Shown one piece after another: positions 25,394-33,366 of a stretch of DNA of 64,000 nt. Source of the stretch: Streptosporangium becharense (GTDB lineage Bacteria; Actinomycetota; Actinomycetes; Streptosporangiales; Streptosporangiaceae); assembly GCF_014204985.1 (NCBI RefSeq), contig NZ_JACHMP010000001.1:682001-746000 (forward strand), given 5' to 3'. Within the stretch, counting starts at the first letter, position 1, and each line of letters opens with the position of its first letter. The notes beneath the pieces were generated by a model, which saw nothing but the letters and a program-made list of their open reading frames with translations, ran no database searches and had not been told where the DNA came from. A program made the position numbers and the translations under genes.

Positions 25394-26143
25394 TCAGCGG
25401 CGGGACGCAAGAGGCAGCGGCGGGGTGTGAATGTCGAAGTGCAGCCGCCGCTGCGCCAGGATCGAGTGCGGCACCGACTCCGGCGTGGTCAGGCCGAGCT
25501 GCTCGAAGAGCAGGAACCGCGCCGACACCGCAGCCAGATGACGGGGACGCATCGGCGGGTGCCAGATGCTGTAGGTGCCGACCCGCCCGTCACGACGGCG
25601 GTACCAGCCCAGGGTGGGATGGGTGAGCAGGGGCATCCACTCGTGCTCGCCGTCGAAGCCGTCGAGCCGGGCGGGCGGCGCGTCGAGTTCGACGGCCTCG
25701 CAGCGGGCGTTGTCCGCGGTGAGACGCCAGCGCGCGGGTGCGGAGTCCCAGTCGGCGGTGATGCCGACGTGCGTGCGGTCCCAGGGCATGCCCCACAGCC
25801 ACTTGGGCACCGCGACGAGCGGATGGTCGAGGGCGGTGCCGAAGAACCAGACCCCCGGGCGGCCCTCCACCGTGACGTACGCCCGGTAGTTGATCTGACC
25901 GCAGTTCATCGCCGCCGGCGGGAAGAACCGGAAGTGGAAATCCCGGTCGCGGAAGGCCACCGCGGAGACGAGCGCCGTGGGAACACCGTCGGCCGCGGTG
26001 ACCTCAAGCGGGGCGAACCCCTCGGGCAGGAGCCGGGCCAGGGCCTCGGCGGGCACCCGGTAGCTGACGATCGCGAAGTCCTCCAGCTCCGTCTCCGCGT
26101 GGTGCCAGCGCAACGGCGGTCTCGGGGTCCCGGTGAAGGTCAT
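25394..26143 (-). CDS. DUF2071 (YqjF-like) protein
   Basis: A 249-residue protein of the YqjF/DUF2071 family. The N-terminal RWHHAETELEDFAIVSYRVP, the central V-x-G-R-P-G-V-W-F-F-G-T-A-L-D and the Y-x-x-x-x-x-W-H-P-P-M strand are diagnostic. The fold resembles acetoacetate decarboxylase-like beta-barrels, but the catalytic lysine of that enzyme is not evident here. Function unknown. The ATG at 26143 has no ribosome site and is preceded at 8 nt by TATCCT (26152-26157 on the minus strand), so it is probably leaderless. Followed downstream by the regulatory region of the GH operon. Confidence 0.85.
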   Translation of the reverse strand: MTFTGTPRPPLRWHHAETELEDFAIVSYRVPAEALARLLPEGFAPLEVTAADGVPTALVSAVAFRDRDFHFRFFPPAAMNCGQINYRAYVTVEGRPGVWFFGTALDHPLVAVPKWLWGMPWDRTHVGITADWDSAPARWRLTADNARCEAVELDAPPARLDGFDGEHEWMPLLTHPTLGWYRRRDGRVGTYSIWHPPMRPRHLAAVSARFLLFEQLGLTTPESVPHSILAQRRLHFDIHTPPLPLASRR

Positions 26144-26151
26144 GCCAGCAG

Positions 26152-26157
26152 AGGATA
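26152..26157 (-). promoter_or_regulatory. -10 element TATCCT of a leaderless gene
   Basis: TATCCT read on the minus strand ends 8 nt before the ATG of the DUF2071 gene; TTCTCC 17 nt further upstream could be a weak -35. Confidence 0.4.
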
Positions 26158-26374
26158 GGGGCAACGGCGACCTCGGAGAACGTCCCGCGGCCCCCGACCG
26201 CGGCCCACCGGCACCACTCGCCACGCCCCGCGGCACGACCCGCCACGACGGCGGCCCGCACCGGCGGACGACGGCCCGCACCGGCCTCCGGCCACGTCCC
26301 CCGCCGCCGCAACAGCCGATCCCACAGATCGGCCTGGAATGCGCCTCCCGCCCTGTACTCCGGATCCCGGACCG

Positions 26375-27475
26375 TCACGCCTCGCGGAAACGGATGTCGC
26401 GGGCCGTCGCCCGGGGGGCGACGAAGTCGAGCACACGTGCCCCCTCACGCTCCAGTTCCGCCCGCTCCGTCCCGCTCACCGGGGCGAACAGTTCGACCTC
26501 CAGGACCGCCTCGCCCCGCTTGCGGGTCACCTTCCACATACCGCGCACGAAGCCGTCCACCAGCACCGTCGCCTTGATGATGCCGTTGACCGTGAAGACC
26601 CGGGGCCGGTGTTCGTCCGCCATGATCCGGGTCCTCGTCCGGGCGGCGAACGACAGCAGCATGTTGTCGTACTCCGAGAGGTAACGCACCGGGGCGGGGG
26701 TGGCGGGATCGGGCCGCGTGACGTCGGGCAGGTCGAACACCTCGGCGCCGTCCTCGGTGACGAAGACCCGCAGGTCCATCCTCCGCATGACCTCGCCGAG
26801 GCGGGTCATGCCCGACCACTGCTGCACGTCCATCGCACCCGCCGGACCGTAGGCGGCCAGGTAGCGGCGGATCACGTCCTCCGGGCCGCAACCCTCCTCC
26901 TGGGGGCGGCCCAGCCACGCCTCGATCGTCGTGTGGGCGGGCTGCCCGCCCACACCCCAGATCCCCCGGGGCGGCACCTGCACCAGCGCCAGCGTGTTGC
27001 GCACGCCGACGGCCAGGGCCGCCGGGTCGCGCTCGGGCCACTTCTGGCGCAGCAGATCCCCCAGTTCGCGGAGGGTCATCGGACGCTCCTCGACCAGTGC
27101 GCGTCCGACCGCGGCGAGCTCGTCGAGATCCACCCCCTCCAGGCCCTTCCCGTGCGAGTTCCGCAGGATCCGCACCAGCATCGGCGCCAGCGGCGGACGC
27201 ATGGCCAGGGCGTCGGAGGCGGCGACCAGGTGGATCGTGGAACGCATGAGCACCAGCCGGACGACCTCGCGTCCGGTGAGCAACCGGGCGAGCTCCTCGT
27301 GAGTGAAACCGGCCAGGCGACTCCAGAGCCCGATGTAGGGCGGGTCGGGCGCCTGGGCCTGCATGCCGTACAGGCGCCGGACGGCCTCCAGCGCGGACAC
27401 CTCCGCCCGCGACAGCAGCAGCTGCCGGTCGAGAGTGGCCCGGTTGAGCGCGCGCCGGCTCAGCACCTCGGGCAT
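26375..27475 (-). CDS. AlkZ-like winged-helix DNA glycosylase (HTH_42)
   Basis: A 366-residue protein of the winged-helix HTH_42/DUF1006 family. The N-terminus carries the catalytic Q-x-Q motif (Gln39-Ala40-Gln41 in GMQAQAP) typical of AlkZ-type enzymes, not the Q-x-D of YcaQ/AlkX. AlkZ of the azinomycin producer removes alkylated purines from interstrand crosslinks by base excision. Other family features are STIHLV, the winged-helix run with LRELGDLLRQKWPERD and the YLSEYDNMLLSF strand. Actinobacteria carry many AlkZ-like paralogues, so a self-resistance role needs a linked biosynthetic cluster, which is not seen. GAGAGGA lies 5 nt before the ATG. Confidence 0.85.
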   Translation of the reverse strand: MPEVLSRRALNRATLDRQLLLSRAEVSALEAVRRLYGMQAQAPDPPYIGLWSRLAGFTHEELARLLTGREVVRLVLMRSTIHLVAASDALAMRPPLAPMLVRILRNSHGKGLEGVDLDELAAVGRALVEERPMTLRELGDLLRQKWPERDPAALAVGVRNTLALVQVPPRGIWGVGGQPAHTTIEAWLGRPQEEGCGPEDVIRRYLAAYGPAGAMDVQQWSGMTRLGEVMRRMDLRVFVTEDGAEVFDLPDVTRPDPATPAPVRYLSEYDNMLLSFAARTRTRIMADEHRPRVFTVNGIIKATVLVDGFVRGMWKVTRKRGEAVLEVELFAPVSGTERAELEREGARVLDFVAPRATARDIRFREA

Positions 27476-27541
27476 GCGGGTCCTCTCTTCGACGTCGATC
27501 CCGGCAGGCTACCAATCGCTTTTCCCGACCGCGCGCCTTTA

Positions 27542-27557
27542 CTGTGTAGATTCACAG
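27542..27557. promoter_or_regulatory. Inverted repeat CTGTG-N6-CACAG in the recombinase promoter
   Basis: A palindromic site with the half-sites of Crp-type regulators (TGTG-N6-CACA). It lies just upstream of the predicted -10 (TAAGGT, 27566-27571) of the recombinase gene, overlapping the -35 position. Confidence 0.45.
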
Positions 27558-27565
27558 AGGACCGG

Positions 27566-27571
27566 TAAGGT
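27566..27571 (+). promoter_or_regulatory. -10 element TAAGGT of a leaderless GTG-start gene
   Basis: TAAGGT ends 7 nt before the GTG at 27579. No ribosome site is present, supporting a leaderless transcript and this start codon. Confidence 0.5.
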
Positions 27572-27578
27572 CTGCCCG

Positions 27579-28679
27579 GTGAGCGTGCCAGCCGTGTCCC
27601 CCGTGCCAGCCGTGTCCCCCGCGCCGGACGGGGCCCCCACGTCAGGTGGGGCTTTCACCTCAGGTGGGACTTTCACGCCAGGTGGGGCATCCGTATCAGG
27701 TGGAGCATCCGTTCCGGCGGTGCCTCCCGCGCCGGGCCCCGCCGTCGAGCCCGCGCGCGATCCCTACCGGGTGTACCTCGACTCGCTGTCCAGCGCCGAG
27801 TCCCGACGCACCATGCGGGGCTGCCTCGACCGGCTGGCCGTCCTGATCTCCGGCGACGAGACGGCCTCCGGCGCGGGCCAGCCCTGGCACCTGCTCCGCT
27901 ACGAGCACACCGTGCGCATCCGCGCCTTGATGACCGAGCGCGGCTGGTCGCCCTCCTACATCAACAAGCACCTGGTCGCGCTGCGCAGGGTGCTGCGCGA
28001 GGCGTGGCGGCTGGGGCAGATGACCGCCGAGGAGTACCAGCGCGCCGCCGACCTGCCGACGGTCGAGCACACCCGGCTGCCCGCCGGTCAGCACGTCCCG
28101 GCCGAGGTCGTCGGCGCGGCGCTGGCCGCCTGCGAGCGCGACGACTCCCCCGCGGGCGTGCGGGACGCCGCCCTGCTGGCCACGCTCTACTCCACCGGTT
28201 GCCGCCGCGCCGAGATCGCCGCGCTGACCCTCGCCGACTACGACCCCGGCTCGCGCTCGCTACGGGTACGGGGCAAGCGCGACAAGGAACGGATGGTCTA
28301 CCTGACCGCCGAGGCCGCGGGCAGGATGGAACGCTGGCTGGCGGTGCGGGGCCGGCCCGCCGGGGCGTTGTTCTGCCCCGTCAACCGGTTCGGGCGGCTG
28401 CGGGTCAGGAACGGCGGGCCCGCGCCGATGACGGGCCAGGCGGTCGCCGACATCCTGACCAGGCGGCTGGCCGAGGCGGGCGCCATGCCGCGCACCCCGC
28501 ACGACTTCCGGCGCACCTTCATCGGCGAGCTGCTCGACGCCGGGGTGGACCTCGCCACCGCCCAGGCCCTGGTCGGCCACTCCTCCCCCGCCACCACGGC
28601 CCGCTACGACCGCCGCCCCGAACGCCGCCGCCGCGAGGCCGTCGACCGGATCACCCTGCCCCCGCCACGGCCCCTCTGA
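27579..28679 (+). CDS. Tyrosine recombinase/integrase (XerC/D-like) with repetitive N-terminus
   Basis: A 366-residue tyrosine recombinase. The core-binding domain starts near residue 60 (RDPYRVYLDSLSSAESRRTM). The catalytic set is complete: Arg209 or Arg210 (STGCRRAEIAAL), Lys in GKRDKER, His308-x-x-Arg311 (PHDFRR), His334 (VGHSS) and nucleophile Tyr343 (ARYDRR). It cuts and rejoins DNA through a 3'-phosphotyrosine. The first 60 residues are Pro/Ala/Gly/Ser-rich and encoded by 18-nt tandem repeats, unusual for the family. No tRNA, excisionase, replication or transfer gene flanks it, so it is a solitary chromosomal recombinase or a remnant. Confidence 0.85.
   Translation: MSVPAVSPVPAVSPAPDGAPTSGGAFTSGGTFTPGGASVSGGASVPAVPPAPGPAVEPARDPYRVYLDSLSSAESRRTMRGCLDRLAVLISGDETASGAGQPWHLLRYEHTVRIRALMTERGWSPSYINKHLVALRRVLREAWRLGQMTAEEYQRAADLPTVEHTRLPAGQHVPAEVVGAALAACERDDSPAGVRDAALLATLYSTGCRRAEIAALTLADYDPGSRSLRVRGKRDKERMVYLTAEAAGRMERWLAVRGRPAGALFCPVNRFGRLRVRNGGPAPMTGQAVADILTRRLAEAGAMPRTPHDFRRTFIGELLDAGVDLATAQALVGHSSPATTARYDRRPERRRREAVDRITLPPPRPL
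27585..27713 (+). repeat. 18-nt in-frame tandem repeats in the recombinase N-terminus
   Basis: Two exact copies of GTGCCAGCCGTGTCCCCC (27585-27620) are followed by four copies of an 18-nt unit related to TCAGGTGGGGCTTTCACC (27642-27713). They encode repeated S/P-GG-A/T-F/S-T/V hexapeptides. Confidence 0.85.
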
Positions 28680-28824
28680 CACCGGCCGCCCTCACCCCTC
28701 CGGCACCGGCGGGCCGGTCCCGGTCTTCGGATCGCCTCTCTTTCCTCTCAAGACTCAGCGGGAACTCGGTAACTGTCGGTGCCGCCCTCTACCATGAGCC
28801 ACCTCACAGGAGGGATGGCCGCTC

Positions 28825-29460
28825 ATGGTGGACGCGCTGAGGGTTGCGCTGCTGGTCACGACGGATCTTCCGCCCGACACGGACCTGGCGGAGTTCGGGC
28901 GGTTGCTGGTCGACGCGGTGAGCACGCTCGGGCAGGACGACGTGGCCTACACCGGCCTGCTGCGGGGCGGGGTGTTCTGGCTCGATCAGCCGCTGCCGCC
29001 GACCGGCGACGGGCTCGGCGGCGCGGCGGCCGAGGAGCTGCGTTTCGCCGCGTTGCTGGGCCACCTGTCGGTGCCCGTCCCGCCCGGCTCGGCCAGGCAG
29101 GTGATCATCGACGCCCGCCGGGCGATCACCGCCGCCGTCGCCACCCGGTACGGCGACCTGGGCAGCCCGCCCGCCGTGATGGCCATCCGCAGCGACGACG
29201 TGCGCGAGCGCACCCCCGACACGGCCATCCGCGTCGAGCCCCCGAAGCCCGCAGATCCCCGGGAGCCCGAGGAACCCCGGGAGCCCGCGAATCCCGCGGA
29301 ACCCTCAGAGCCGAAGGAGCCCGCGGAGGTCACCGGGCCGAACGGGCCGGGCAGGCCGCACGAAGCGAACACGAGCAGGCCGCACGGACCGGGCGGGCCG
29401 GGCAGGCCCGGGGAGGCGCTCGGCGTGCCCGCCGAGCCGGCCGCGAGCGCCTCCGCCTGA
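28825..29460 (+). CDS. Hypothetical protein with Pro/Glu-rich C-terminal repeats
   Basis: A 211-residue protein. Residues 1-130 look folded (RVALLVTTDLPPDTDLAEFGRLLVDAVSTLG at the start; ARQVIIDARRAITAAVATRYGDLG later). Residues 130-200 are disordered and built of E-P-x-x-P / REPEEPREP-like repeats followed by Gly/Pro-rich sequence. No domain is recognised. The ATG at 28825 has AGGAGGG 10 nt upstream; another ATG at 28815 is out of frame. It follows the recombinase by 145 nt on the same strand and could be cotranscribed. No signal peptide or membrane segment. Confidence 0.65.
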   Translation: MVDALRVALLVTTDLPPDTDLAEFGRLLVDAVSTLGQDDVAYTGLLRGGVFWLDQPLPPTGDGLGGAAAEELRFAALLGHLSVPVPPGSARQVIIDARRAITAAVATRYGDLGSPPAVMAIRSDDVRERTPDTAIRVEPPKPADPREPEEPREPANPAEPSEPKEPAEVTGPNGPGRPHEANTSRPHGPGGPGRPGEALGVPAEPAASASA

Positions 29461-29476
29461 CCTCCGCGCCTCCGCC

Positions 29477-32400
29477 TCACCTCCCCGAGAGGGGGGCCTG
29501 ACCGTAGGGGACCAGCCTGACCGGGCCGACGAGGCCGTAGTTCTGCCGGGCCGCGGCGCCGTAGACACCGGGGTCGGAGACCCGCAGGCGGTTGTTCAGC
29601 GTGGTGGCGACCTCGACCTCGATGGTGTTGCTCCCCCGGCGCAGGTGGGAGCCGAGGTCCACGACCGGGTTGATCAGATCGACGGGGGGCAGCCGCCTGC
29701 CGTTGACGGTCACCCGGCAGGTGTCGAACACCTCGCCGAGCTCCAGGTAGGCTCCGTGCCCGCCGGTCCACCCGGCGCCGAGCTCGACGACGGCGGTGTA
29801 GCGGCCGACCCCCGAGGCGTCCGCCAGCTCCGGGATCTGCGGCCACGGCTTGAGGGTGTCGAGCACCGGCTTCTGGACGGTCACGGCCGTCTCGGTGGCC
29901 GAGGCGCCCGGCCTCCAGTCTTCGGCCTCCAGTCGCCACACGGTCAGCGGCATCGGCTCGGGCACGGTGTCGATGACGACGGTGGCCGTGCGGCCGTTGG
30001 ACAGCACGGTCTCGTACCTGCCCGCCCGCGTGTCGCGCGCCACGAGCCTGCCGTCGACGAAACGGACCTCGGCGGCGGTGGTGGAGGTGACGTGCGGGCT
30101 GCGACCGCCCCCGGCGCCGAACAGTCCGGGCCGGCCGAGCGCGATGACGGTCGCCTCGCTCGGCTGGAGCGCCACCCTGACACGGACGCGGCCGTCCTCC
30201 TCGGTGTAGGCGGCGATCCGCTCGGCACGGCCGGTCCACAGGTCCAGCCGGTAGGGCACCGCGCCGTCGGTGGTCCGGGCCAGGGAGACCTCGTGGTCGA
30301 TCGGGGCGACCGGCGGCTTGACCGTCTCGGCGTGCTTGCCGTTGCAGAGGTAGTAGTAGTCGACCCCATCGGCGACCCGGCGGGCGTGCAGCAGGGTGGA
30401 GCTCTGCGCGTAGACGGTGTTCGGACGCAGGCCCAGCTCCGCCAGGGCGTCGCCCACCTTCGTCTTGTCGGCCACGACCCGCACCTTGGGCTGGGTGAAC
30501 AGTTCGGCGAGGACCGCCCGCAGGCGCTCGTTCTCGCCCTGCCCGGCGACACCGGGCACCGTGGCCGCCGACCAGTCGCCGAGGAAGACCAGCGGCAGCC
30601 CGGCCCGGGTGTAGCCGAGCAGCTTCTCGGCGACGGCCACCGGGAGCGTGCACTCGCCGCCGGCGAACAGGTCGCCCTCGACGAACACGACCCGGTACGC
30701 GGGCCCGTCAGGCGCCAGCACGCCGCCGGACACGGTCGCGTTCGGCAGGTCGAGCAGCGGCTCGCTGACGAACTGGTGGGTCCAGCCGAGCGGGATGCCG
30801 CTCGCGGTGAACCAGTTCGCGCCGATGCCGGTCTTGGTGTAGCCCTTCTGCCGGAAGACCGCCACGTCGATCTTGGCCGTGCCGGCCTGCATGACCTGGT
30901 GGATACGGCTGAGATAGCCCGACACGTCCCGGGCGTGCCGCCAGGTGGGGTGGCGGGGGCCCCACGACTCGGAGTAGCCGATGCCGCCGTTGTAGGGGGT
31001 GAAGGCGGCGAAACCCGGCCAGTTCACGCCGGGTGCGGAGGCGTAGGAGAAACCGTGCAGGTAGGTCTGGTTCAGGCCGGCCGCGTACGCGCCGCCCATG
31101 GTCCGCAGGATCTTCTCCCACGTCGTGTTGTAGGCGCCGCCCTGGTAGGCTGCGGCCTCGCACGACAACACGGTCCGCCCGGCCAGGTCCCGGCCGCCGG
31201 CCAGGGCTCGGTAGTCGTCGAGGTTCTTGAACCCCAGCGACTCCCCTTCGAGAACGTCGAGGATGGCGGCGGCGGCGATCGCGTCGGTCTCCAGCCCGTA
31301 CGGCTGGGCACGCAGCTGGAGCCCGATCGAGTGTGCCCAGTCGCGCAGCATGGTGAAGTGGTGCTCGTTGAACAGGTCGGAGACCGTCTGCCAGTAGTCG
31401 TGGCGGACGTGCCGGGTCAGCTCCGCCTCGTAGCTGTGAACCGGGTTCTCCTTGTTGCGGACGATCACCGGCAGGTACGGCGCGAGCGGGTAGCCCCTGC
31501 GCCGCTCGAACTCCGCGGGCAGGTCCGGCGTCCAGTTGAGCGCGTGGGTCTCCAGCTCGATGGAGTCCTCGAACAGGGCACCGCCCGACTTCTTCAGGAG
31601 CCCGCGGATGCGCGGGGTCAGCAGGTTGGCCTCCCAGAAGTCGATCACCGCCTGGGTGCCGGCCCGGCTGAAGTGGTCGACGACGTAGGAGAGCGGGTCG
31701 GTGTGCGGGTCCGACTCGGGACGCTGACCGGAGCCACGCTCCCAGTACGACAGGATGAGCCACTGCCCGTCGACCGGGGCCGTCCAGGCGATCCGCCCGT
31801 CGGTCACCTGGGCGGTGAGGTCCTGGACGGAGGCGAAGTCGAGCCCGGTCTCCTTCCGGGTGGAGTTGGCCGGGTTGACCCGGACCGCCTGGACGAGCAG
31901 GAGTTTCTGCGCGGTCACGCCGGGGGCCGCCGCGGCGACGGGGGCGGGGACGGGCCCGCTGTAGGCGGCGCCGGCCGCCACGGTCGCCGAGCCGTAGGCG
32001 AGCTCCTTGACGGCGGCGGGGCTGTCGGGGGTGATGGTGGGGACGGCCGCGGGCCAGCTCGGCCCGAGAGTGATGTCGATGGTGATCCCGCGCCTGGCCG
32101 CCTGGTCCAGGGCTGCCTCCACGGCGGCGTTCCACGCCGGGGTGCCCCAGCCGTTGACGGCCACGTCGAGGACCGACTTGTCGCGGATGCTGTGGTGGAC
32201 GGCGGCGATCTCCGCGCCGCCGAAGCCGGCGTCGGCGATCTGGTCGACCTCGCGCCGGATCTCGGCGGGGTCGACCTTCGCGTCCGGCCACCACCAGCGG
32301 AACCTGGGCCGCACGGTGCGGCCGGGGTTGGCGAACCAGTCGGCGAGGTTCCCGTTCCCCTGGAGGGCCCGGGTGCCGGTCCGGGCCGCGGCCGGGTTCG

Positions 32401-32503
32401 GGGAAAGGCCCAGACCGGTCGCGGTGACCGCTCCGGCGAGGGCACCCGCCTGCAGAACCCGCCTGCGGGTGAAGGGGGTTCCCCTGCCGCTGTCGTTACT
32501 CAT
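29477..32503 (-). CDS. Tat-exported GH106-type alpha-L-rhamnosidase
   Basis: A 1008-residue protein with a twin-arginine signal (FTRRRVLQAGALAG, residues 11-24). The N-terminal RPRFRWWWPDAKVDPAEIRREVDQIADAGFGGAEI is the entry of the GH106 TIM barrel. A long catalytic region follows (EDSIELE, LSCEAAAYQGG, YLHGFSYASAPG), then C-terminal beta-sandwich domains including a galactose-binding-like fold (residues about 890-990). GH106 enzymes release L-rhamnose from plant glycosides and rhamnogalacturonan. The neighbouring rhamnose uptake and degradation operon on the same strand gives strong context. GGAGAG lies 8 nt before the ATG. It is separated from that operon by 863 nt with its own candidate regulatory site. 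Confidence 0.85.
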   Translation of the reverse strand: MSNDSGRGTPFTRRRVLQAGALAGAVTATGLGLSPNPAAARTGTRALQGNGNLADWFANPGRTVRPRFRWWWPDAKVDPAEIRREVDQIADAGFGGAEIAAVHHSIRDKSVLDVAVNGWGTPAWNAAVEAALDQAARRGITIDITLGPSWPAAVPTITPDSPAAVKELAYGSATVAAGAAYSGPVPAPVAAAAPGVTAQKLLLVQAVRVNPANSTRKETGLDFASVQDLTAQVTDGRIAWTAPVDGQWLILSYWERGSGQRPESDPHTDPLSYVVDHFSRAGTQAVIDFWEANLLTPRIRGLLKKSGGALFEDSIELETHALNWTPDLPAEFERRRGYPLAPYLPVIVRNKENPVHSYEAELTRHVRHDYWQTVSDLFNEHHFTMLRDWAHSIGLQLRAQPYGLETDAIAAAAILDVLEGESLGFKNLDDYRALAGGRDLAGRTVLSCEAAAYQGGAYNTTWEKILRTMGGAYAAGLNQTYLHGFSYASAPGVNWPGFAAFTPYNGGIGYSESWGPRHPTWRHARDVSGYLSRIHQVMQAGTAKIDVAVFRQKGYTKTGIGANWFTASGIPLGWTHQFVSEPLLDLPNATVSGGVLAPDGPAYRVVFVEGDLFAGGECTLPVAVAEKLLGYTRAGLPLVFLGDWSAATVPGVAGQGENERLRAVLAELFTQPKVRVVADKTKVGDALAELGLRPNTVYAQSSTLLHARRVADGVDYYYLCNGKHAETVKPPVAPIDHEVSLARTTDGAVPYRLDLWTGRAERIAAYTEEDGRVRVRVALQPSEATVIALGRPGLFGAGGGRSPHVTSTTAAEVRFVDGRLVARDTRAGRYETVLSNGRTATVVIDTVPEPMPLTVWRLEAEDWRPGASATETAVTVQKPVLDTLKPWPQIPELADASGVGRYTAVVELGAGWTGGHGAYLELGEVFDTCRVTVNGRRLPPVDLINPVVDLGSHLRRGSNTIEVEVATTLNNRLRVSDPGVYGAAARQNYGLVGPVRLVPYGQAPLSGR

Positions 32504-32714
32504 GGTGCTGTCTCTCCTCGAGGGTCACGAAGGTGTTCTCAGGCATGGAGGGATGGGCCCTCGGCCGGAAGGAGCGGCCGGGGGCCGGTGTCGGTCGACT
32601 GCCAGGTGGTCGCCCGTGAGGAGGAGCAGGGCGGGCCTTCTCTCTCCACGGGACGGTTCCCCCGAAAAGGCCGCGTGGCGTGACTTCGCCCTGTGGGCGA
32701 CGCCATGCGGTTGA

Positions 32715-32728
32715 GCGTGATGTCACGC
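32715..32728. promoter_or_regulatory. Palindrome GCGTGATGTCACGC upstream of the rhamnosidase
   Basis: A 6-2-6 perfect inverted repeat. Extra CGTGA or TCACG half-sites lie at 32679, 32729, 32743 and 32799. Possible operator; it differs from the ACGTTTTA site of the rha operon. Confidence 0.4.
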
Positions 32729-32903
32729 CGTGAGGTGCGGCGTCACGCGGTGTGCCGCCCGGTGCGGCGGGCGGTCCCCCGGAAAAGGTCGTTTCGTGTC
32801 ACGGTGCCGCCGGCCCACGGGCCGGCGCCGGCGCGCGGCGGGTGGATGGGTGCAGGTTCGCGATGGGCCGGGCGTACGGCATGCCGGGCACATGACGGGC
32901 CGG

Positions 32904-32945
32904 GTGCGCTGTCTTCGGCGCGCTGTCTTCGGCGCGCTGTCCTCG
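32904..32945. repeat. 14-nt tandem repeat, three copies
   Basis: The unit GCGCGCTGTCTTCG occurs at 32904-32917, 32918-32931 and 32932-32945 with one substitution in the first and last copies. Confidence 0.85.
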
Positions 32946-33066
32946 GCGCCCGGTCCCGGAGCGCGGCGGGCGGAGCGCGGGTCACGGTGGATACCGGCTC
33001 ATGCCCGGCGACCCGGTCTCCGCCGGGTGCCCGGGTGGCGGGCGCCCGGCGGGACGCGGTCGTCGA

Positions 33067-33091
33067 CGGCCGTCCGGATGACGGACGGCCG
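33067..33091. terminator. 10-bp hairpin downstream of the rha operon
   Basis: The arms CGGCCGTCCG and CGGACGGCCG are exact reverse complements around a 5-nt loop. It lies 276 nt beyond the last rha gene and may be a back-up terminator. Confidence 0.5.
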
Positions 33092-33350
33092 CCTTTCCCG
33101 CGGTGAGGATCACCTGTGGTCATCCCCGCGGGGGCGTGGCGGCCGCGGTCCCGGGTGGCCCCGGGGTGCGCCGGGACCGCGGCGGAAAATCAGCCCGGGA
33201 GGGCCGTGACCGCCCCGGGGTGGAGACCCCCGGCGCGGTGGCGCCGGGGCCGGGCCCGGGGGTGACGGAGCCCCGGGACGGAGCCCTTTCGGCGCGGAAG
33301 CGCGGTGGCCGTTCCGGCCCCCGAACCCCCGCCCCCACCCCCGGACCGGA

Positions 33351-33364
33351 ACCCCCCGGGGGGT
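33351..33364. terminator. Hairpin directly after the aldolase gene
   Basis: ACCCCCCGGGGGGT is self-complementary and begins 3 nt after the stop codon of the last gene of the rha operon, the position of an operon terminator. Confidence 0.5.
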
Positions 33365-33366
33365 CC

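Larger units (their letters stand above)
32504..33366. other. 863-nt intergenic region between the rhamnosidase and the rha operon end
   Basis: No gene is supported. It contains the terminator hairpins of the rha operon (33351-33364 and 33067-33091) and a 14-nt tandem repeat in three copies (32904-32945). A palindrome GCGTGA-TG-TCACGC lies at 32715-32728 with four further CGTGA/TCACG words between 32679 and 32803, and two copies of a CCCCCG(G)AAAAGG word. The promoter of the rhamnosidase gene must lie near its right-hand neighbour words. Confidence 0.65.

Noticed and set aside
27579..28679. Integrated mobile element bounded by att sites
   Set aside because: No tRNA, no direct repeats long enough for att, and no phage, transfer or cargo genes on either side.
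29645..32683. Plus-strand open frame of about 1000 codons opposite the rhamnosidase
   Set aside because: Composition is that of an antisense shadow. The minus-strand frame has a Tat signal and GH106 motifs.
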